Below are positions 61,701 to 64,000 of a stretch of 64,000 bases of DNA, piece by piece. The DNA lies in NCBI RefSeq assembly GCF_018128065.1, contig NZ_CP072359.1, forward strand, positions 744,001-808,000, in the 5' to 3' direction. The number at the start of each line of letters is the position of its first letter. The first letter of the stretch is position 1. The DNA comes from Prevotella melaninogenica. Its GTDB lineage: Bacteria > Bacteroidota > Bacteroidia > Bacteroidales > Bacteroidaceae. Under the pieces are notes generated by a model, which saw nothing but the letters and a program-made list of their open reading frames with translations, had not been told where the DNA came from and ran no database searches. The position numbers were made by a program, and so were the translations under genes.

Positions 61701-62488
61701 TAGCTGACATCTTCATTGGCGGTGGTGGTGTTTACAAGAGCGGATTCAATGGTGTCATTGATGAGGTTCAGGTATGGAATAAGCCACTCTCTGACGAGGA
61801 AGTATTGCAAGCGATGAAGGGCTATAAGGCAGATGAGATTCCTGATGGATTGCAGGCTTACTTCACCTTCGAGGAAGCTAACGGCATGAAGTTTAAGAAT
61901 ATGGGTAAAGCTGGTAGTGAATACGATGGTTCTGTTGTCGTTGTCGATGGTAGCGGTGGTGAGAATACATCTGGTGCTTCTTACGTAGACCAGCAGCCTA
62001 ACAACAATGTTTTGGGTTTCCCTGGTATTGTAGGTACATATGATATCAAGACTGTTCCTACTTGGACTTTGGGTGATGGTCAGATTTCTTCTTCTACAGA
62101 TAAGACAGCTGTAGTAACCTACGCTGCTCCTGGTAAGAAGAACGTAACCTTGAAGCTGAAGAACGGCTGGGGTGAGGCTGAGAAGACCGTTGAGGAAATC
62201 GTTGAGATTACTTCTGAGGCAAATGCTATCAATGATGTTGATGCACAGCTCGGCTTCTCTGTTTATCCTAACCCATTCGTAGAGAGCGTAAATCTGCGCT
62301 TTGCTGACTATGGTCGTTACACTATCAACGTGCTCGGTACAACTGGCGCACTCCTCCAAAGCAATAGCTTTGAAGCTGCACAGGGGCAGGTAGTAAACGT
62401 AGCTATCACTGGTGCAAAGGGTATGTACCTCGTGCAGGTGCTCAAAGATGGTAAGATTTACAAGACAGTGAAAGTTGTCAAGAAGTAG
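58709..62488 (+). CDS. GH85-like endo-beta-N-acetylglucosaminidase 3 with LamG and sorting domain
   Basis: 1259 aa. Signal peptide ends LSMSA-Q. Catalytic barrel at about 60-430: FSLWSYIDIHGNWTSPWVRS, AHKNGVTVGCVMSIPYG, and Asn209/Glu211 in NGIGFNSEFRTSS. LamG-like domain at about 840-1060 (YSYALWFKADKFNHDKQGTN, GVIDEVQVWNKPLSDEEV). PKD-like region at about 1105-1165. The last ~80 residues (GFSVYPNPFVESVNLRFADY, GMYLVQVLKDGKIYKTVKVV) are a canonical type IX secretion sorting domain. Differences around the catalytic pair among the three enzymes suggest division of labour on different N-glycan types. Confidence 0.85.
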   Translation: MKRITLFASLALASCLSMSAQRTPTHPLDIQDAKFENLPNYLEAWLKGEKKQPQDVSEIDDQFFISRVRPLDRIKDGDYKVRSEVNSERKMCLWTPLDDPTSKWKALPRYCFEGDNFSLWSYIDIHGNWTSPWVRSTAGLTDVAHKNGVTVGCVMSIPYGQTVYPSGWTSDIYGRILYKLIQKKDGKYIYAEPLVRMMKYYGINGIGFNSEFRTSSTVMSQLTEFFVACHKEAEAIKWKFEVHWYDGTSDNGYIHFDGGLGNHNQKIFGNKDNIATDMLFANYNWDGELLRRSVTTANSLGRSSFDYYAGFDIQGRGLRQASWSALLNNNISIGFWGAHSQSLIHQSATDDGTSDIAIQKTYLKKQELIFSGGNNNPALLPAINTDCNLANASLKNFHGLATFLSAKSTIQQVPFVSRFNLGNGLSFRKDGEVTFDHKWYNLNTQDYMPTWRWWITDRTDQVNTGNINGLAKAELTFDDAYWGGSCLSISGQTDFSRVKLFKTMLEVKPDYEFSVTYKTVAGMDSHAKFFVALKDHVTEYKEVALPAVEAEGKWKTFTVKASELGLAAGDKVAMMGLVVEKTPANYELRVGEMALRDNAKSFATVAPTIKKVEILRGRYNACDFKMQYASKEESGWDKTYNDEVGTWYYEIYFQQKGQKQQLLTATTSWAAYVVDAPMVSGADKRQCRFGVRAVSPDGKKGSEIVWSEYMNVDYNQPLSDVVADRPVIKPNEEFTLKYLDEMVPAAKEWKLQDAVTGTVAAQAASGTSAKLTVAKEGTYDLVVVDSKGQETIVRGKVKITPEATGAVPQINNITADKTTEKTGQNVTYTYDGRLGEGKASRGLEITDPKMFRIPGNVQQGKSYSYALWFKADKFNHDKQGTNLINKNSIHDKWPHNNWGDLWVTIRPEWQGQSKLHKANEISFNTMGWTAHDNPYEDVMSTGYNVTPGVWNHIVVTHTDGNIQKIYFNGRQVASHSFANSKRREDVAQTDTRIDANKVADIFIGGGGVYKSGFNGVIDEVQVWNKPLSDEEVLQAMKGYKADEIPDGLQAYFTFEEANGMKFKNMGKAGSEYDGSVVVVDGSGGENTSGASYVDQQPNNNVLGFPGIVGTYDIKTVPTWTLGDGQISSSTDKTAVVTYAAPGKKNVTLKLKNGWGEAEKTVEEIVEITSEANAINDVDAQLGFSVYPNPFVESVNLRFADYGRYTINVLGTTGALLQSNSFEAAQGQVVNVAITGAKGMYLVQVLKDGKIYKTVKVVKK

Positions 62489-62492
62489 TAAA

Positions 62493-62541
62493 TCAAGTTG
62501 ACGAGTTTACAAGTTAACGAGTTAAGGAGTTGACGAGTTAA
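62493..62541 (+). repeat. GTTGACAAGTGAACAAG-family spacer repeat, short copy
   Basis: AAGTTGACGAGTTTACAAGTT then AACGAGTTAAGGAGTTGACG and GAGTTAACAAAAT: four to five 10-11-nt steps directly after the last GH85 stop. Confidence 0.7.
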
Positions 62542-62559
62542 CAAAATAATAATTTAAAG

Positions 62560-62595
62560 ACAGAGTAGCAGATGAATTTGTTACTCTGTTTTTTT
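62560..62595 (+). terminator. Terminator at the end of the GH85 locus
   Basis: ACAGAGTA (62560-62567) pairs with TACTCTGT (62582-62589), followed by a T-run to 62595. Confidence 0.8.
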
Positions 62596-63302
62596 GCTCT
62601 TTCGTTAAATGCACAGGTGGTCGTTGTGTTTGGAAGAGTTGAAAGCTCTTCTTTCTAATGTCTGTAAAGAGCTGGCAGTAATTTGAAAAATTGTTACATA
62701 ACTTGATGTAAAAGTCTTAAAAAAACGGTCTAAAAGATGTGTAAAAAGCAGGTTGGTAACTAATATGATATCAGGTGGTTACAAAGTGCTTTTGCAAGAG
62801 GTGCTTAGTTGGACTTCAAAAGGGCGTTAGTAAGAGTTCAAAAGGGCATCTTTTGTAAGCCAATTGGGCGTCTTTTCAAAGCCAAAAGAGCATGTGTAGC
62901 TTTTAAGGGGTGCGAAAAAAGTTTACATAATCTAATAAACAAAGGAACAAAATCAAATAAGCAAAGGAACAAATTTGTTTTGGGAGACACGGAACATGGT
63001 TATGGCGAGATATGGCACTATTTGCTTTTTTCAGTTCAGTTGGCTTTTTGGTAGTCCTTCTCTATGTCATCATCAATCACAGAATCATATCCTATCAGCT
63101 ATAAGCCTACGTTTTCAATCTGTGATTTTAGGGTATGTCCAAAGAGAAAGCGTATGAAAAAGAATCTTTATATAGCTTAAGCTTATTTTAGTGTTATGGG
63201 AACGTGGAGAAATGAAGAATATCTTTTTATCTGATAGTCAAGGCCGTTTGCACTTAGATTGATTAAAATTAAGGATTATTTAGAAAATATTCATTAGTAT
63301 AA
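62596..63302. other. Intergenic before the second susC
   Basis: Contains modular repeat copy 4 (62775-62905). Short frames at 62809-63054 and 62975-63157 overlap the repeat and have no protein-like features. No gene seen. Confidence 0.6.
62775..62905 (+). repeat. Modular GGGCRT repeat, copy 4
   Basis: GGTGCTTAGTTGG, GGGCGTTAGTAAG, GGGCATCTTTTGTAAGCC, GGGCGTCTTTTCAAAGCC and GAGCATGTGTAGC follow one another. It ends near AAAGTTTACATAA, like the end of copy 1. Confidence 0.75.
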
Positions 63303-63335
63303 TTTGTGTCAACTAAAAAAAAGTCCCTACTTTTG
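63303..63335 (+). promoter_or_regulatory. Promoter of the second susC gene
   Basis: TTTG at 63303-63306 and TACTTTTG at 63328-63335 are 21 nt apart. The transcript would carry a leader of about 205 nt containing GGGGAGAATTTTGTTCTCTTTG (hairpin-capable near 63385), so control at the leader is possible. Confidence 0.7.
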
Positions 63336-63545
63336 CCTATATTAATCTAAACAATTAAATAAAAAGGAAATAACATGCTACGGCAGGGGAGAATTTTGTT
63401 CTCTTTGCGTTAGAAGCTGTCTATATCGTGAATAAAAATAATTTTGTATAATAATTTTCAACCTCTCGTGTTGCAGTAGGCTTTACTCTCTTTGTCAACT
63501 GTTTTGCGGAGGAAACTAAATAATCTTTATCTATTAAAAAGTCAG

Positions 63546-64000
63546 ATGCGTATGATTTTACACATCAAACCAATTGGTTTTACGTTATGCATGGGTGTAT
63601 CATTTTTGATGCCTACGCAAGGATTTGCAGTGTCAAAGCAGCCTGTTCAAAGCGTACAGCAATCAGGGAGATGCACAGGTGTTATCCTTGATGAACAGGG
63701 AGATCCGATTATTGGTGCCACTGTTCAAGTGAAAGGTACAAGTAATGGAACTGCTACCGATTTAGATGGTCGTTTCACGTTGTCGAATATTCCTTCTGGA
63801 AGTATTATTGTTATCAGCTACATTGGTATGGATACAAAGGAAGTGAAATGGGATGGTCAGGAAATTAAGGTGAAGTTGAAGGAGGAGCAGCATGCCCTTA
63901 ACGAACTTATCGTGACGGGTTATGGTGGTCAGCAGAAGCGTGCAACGTTGACAACGGCTATCTCTAAGATGGATAATAAGGTGCTGGATGCCGCAGCTTT
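63546..64000 (+). CDS. SusC/RagA-type TonB-linked protein 2 (5' part only)
   Basis: The frame runs off the right edge. Signal-type start (MRMILHIKPIGFTLCMGVSF then LMPTQGFAVSK). The carboxypeptidase-regulatory-like domain is clear (CTGVILDEQGDPIIGATVQV, DLDGRFTLSNI), followed by the start of the plug (NELIVTGYGGQQKRATLTTA). This opens a second SusC/SusD-type locus about 1 kb after the GH85 locus, with its own promoter. Substrate unknown. Confidence 0.93.
   Translation, partial: MRMILHIKPIGFTLCMGVSFLMPTQGFAVSKQPVQSVQQSGRCTGVILDEQGDPIIGATVQVKGTSNGTATDLDGRFTLSNIPSGSIIVISYIGMDTKEVKWDGQEIKVKLKEEQHALNELIVTGYGGQQKRATLTTAISKMDNKVLDAAA

Noticed and set aside
62809..63157. Two short + strand frames after the GH85 locus
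   Set aside because: They start inside a modular repeat copy and have no family resemblance or start context.

Overview
The window looks like a chromosome of an oral Prevotella (P. melaninogenica-like, order Bacteroidales). This rests on the type of genes and signals seen, not on a database match: SusC/SusD pairs, type IX secretion C-terminal sorting tails, a 'smalltalk' micro-protein, a HU-HIG-type DNA-binding protein, IS1380-family relics, and Bacteroidota promoters of the form TTG-N19-21-TAnnTTTG seen at several genes. Coding DNA is around 40-45 percent GC. The intergenic DNA is extremely AT-rich and full of interspersed repeats.

Layout. 1-6.8 kb is ordinary core genome: a secreted GHL10 glycosidase-like protein (cut by the left edge), gene relics, an outer-membrane barrel, a recR / membrane protein / GT2 / GNAT cluster, and twin tRNA-Asp genes. 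7.0-9.7 kb is a two-gene ATPase plus nuclease-like cassette lying between two directly oriented IS1380 relics. 9.9-13.8 kb carries a duplicated-domain protein, a DUF3408-like ribbon-helix-helix candidate, ParA and a membrane protein. 13.8-15.7 kb is purine-rich AT desert. 15.7-21.8 kb alternates IS relics with cargo: a GC-rich unknown gene, a lipoprotein relic, a possible small RNA and a three-gene TIGR04255-type module. 21.8-25 kb is non-coding, with many GCGACAAA-type motifs and five 154-bp tandem repeats.

25-27.7 kb encodes a secreted alpha-amylase. 28.0-36.1 kb is an ~8.1 kb island bounded by 22-nt near-identical direct repeats. It contains a terminase relic, an XRE regulator, a restriction-modification system with two C5 methyltransferases, a NERD/zinc-finger protein and an unrecognised soluble plus membrane protein pair. 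37-39.2 kb has an M15-type peptidase, a HU-like protein, a 45-aa ORF and smalltalk, again among GCGACAAA motifs. 40.2-44.4 kb holds an M6 protease, HutD and rubrerythrin. 45.9-62.5 kb is a polysaccharide-utilisation-type locus: SusC, SusD and three consecutive GH85-like endo-beta-N-acetylglucosaminidases. This fits capture and trimming of host N-glycans at the cell surface. A second SusC starts at 63.5 kb and runs off the window.

How it fits together. ParA, the RHH-type protein, the AT-rich purine tract and the two GCGACAAA motif fields could form a replication/partition region of a secondary replicon. The accessory genes between mobile-element relics look like successive captures of defence-type cargo. 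The best candidates for undescribed systems are the ATPase plus PD-(D/E)XK-like pair (7.2-8.9 kb), the TIGR04255 trio (19.6-21.4 kb), the 34.25-35.65 kb soluble plus membrane pair, and the motif field itself.
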